From CAZPHU01 sp964586285 (GTDB lineage Bacteria > Fibrobacterota > Chitinivibrionia > Chitinivibrionales > CAYFVL01): a stretch of DNA of 13,217 bases. Position 1 is the stretch's first letter, and the number at the start of each line of letters is the position of its first letter. The notes beneath the pieces are model-generated. The model saw only the letters and a program-made list of their open reading frames with translations. It was not told the origin of the DNA and made no database searches. The translations under genes and the position numbers were made by a program. Location: the NCBI GenBank assembly GCA_964586285.1, contig CAZPHU010000094.1:1-13217 (forward strand). The letters run 5' to 3'. This document shows, piece by piece, positions 13,122 to 13,217 of this stretch.

Positions 13122-13203
13122 GATAGGAGTCAGGGCGAAAGGACTAGTGGAAACGCACCCCCTCCCAGCGTCCGCCTTAGTACGGGGGAGGAGCTAACGC
13201 GTT
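13122..13203 (+). repeat. Palindromic repeat with conserved left flank, copy 3
   Basis: Bases 13122-13148 match the inverted flank at 229-255 in 24 of 27 bases. Bases 13149-13203 run from GGAAACGCACC through the hairpin to TAACGCGTT and match inverted copy 2. The left arm of the hairpin carries two changes that weaken pairing with GGGGGAGG. It is the most complete unit in the window and shows that flank and hairpin belong together. Confidence 0.8.
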
Positions 13204-13217
13204 CTTTGGCTGAAAAT

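Overview
The window reads as a piece of a Gram-negative bacterial chromosome of roughly even base composition. It is almost certainly a metagenome-style scaffold: it contains a run of exactly 100 N and its two ends lie in copies of the same repeat. Most encoded proteins go to the envelope: lipoproteins, proteins with Sec signal peptides, multi-pass membrane proteins and two peptidoglycan peptidases. One secreted protein carries a clear family 3 cellulose-binding module, which suggests a plant-polysaccharide-associated bacterium. A Fibrobacterota-like organism would fit, but this is a weak inference from gene content, not from a marker gene.

Layout. Positions 1-267 are a mosaic of palindromic intergenic repeats. 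A good sigma70-type promoter follows and drives a small lipoprotein (324-542). Next are a secreted DUF3108-type protein (760-1656, TTG start), a PAP2 phosphatase (1866-2465) and, convergent with it, an unknown lipoprotein (2481-3035, minus strand) that may be translated from a leaderless mRNA. A gene-poor stretch with a diverged direct repeat leads to a likely two-gene operon: a stand-alone receiver-domain response regulator (3465-3842) and a six-segment membrane protein (3874-4587).

The middle holds a secreted Asp-box protein fused to a C-terminal CBM3 (4841-6259), with two abutting perfect palindromes upstream and a strong terminator downstream. After about 520 bases without a gene comes a secreted alpha/beta hydrolase (6784-7884). 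A GC-rich hairpin and tandem repeat then run into the 100-N gap, which is flanked by identical 55-base copies (probable assembly artefact).

The right part holds a TM1586-like nitroreductase (8342-9145, minus), an acyltransferase-3 membrane protein (9521-10600), a GC-rich repeat mosaic, a signal-peptide-bearing VanX-type D-Ala-D-Ala dipeptidase (10902-11588) and a MepM/YebA-like M23 endopeptidase (11762-13120). The last codons of the M23 gene lie inside a copy of the same repeat family, and another copy closes the window.

How the genes fit together: PAP2 phosphatase (possibly undecaprenyl-pyrophosphate recycling), VanX-like dipeptidase and M23 endopeptidase point to peptidoglycan and envelope metabolism. 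The CBM3 protein, and perhaps the secreted hydrolase, point to contact with polysaccharide outside the cell. No complete novel defence or mobile system is visible. The most unusual material is the repeat family, including its exaptation into a coding region, and the catalytic-domain-free Asp-box/CBM3 protein with palindromic control sites.
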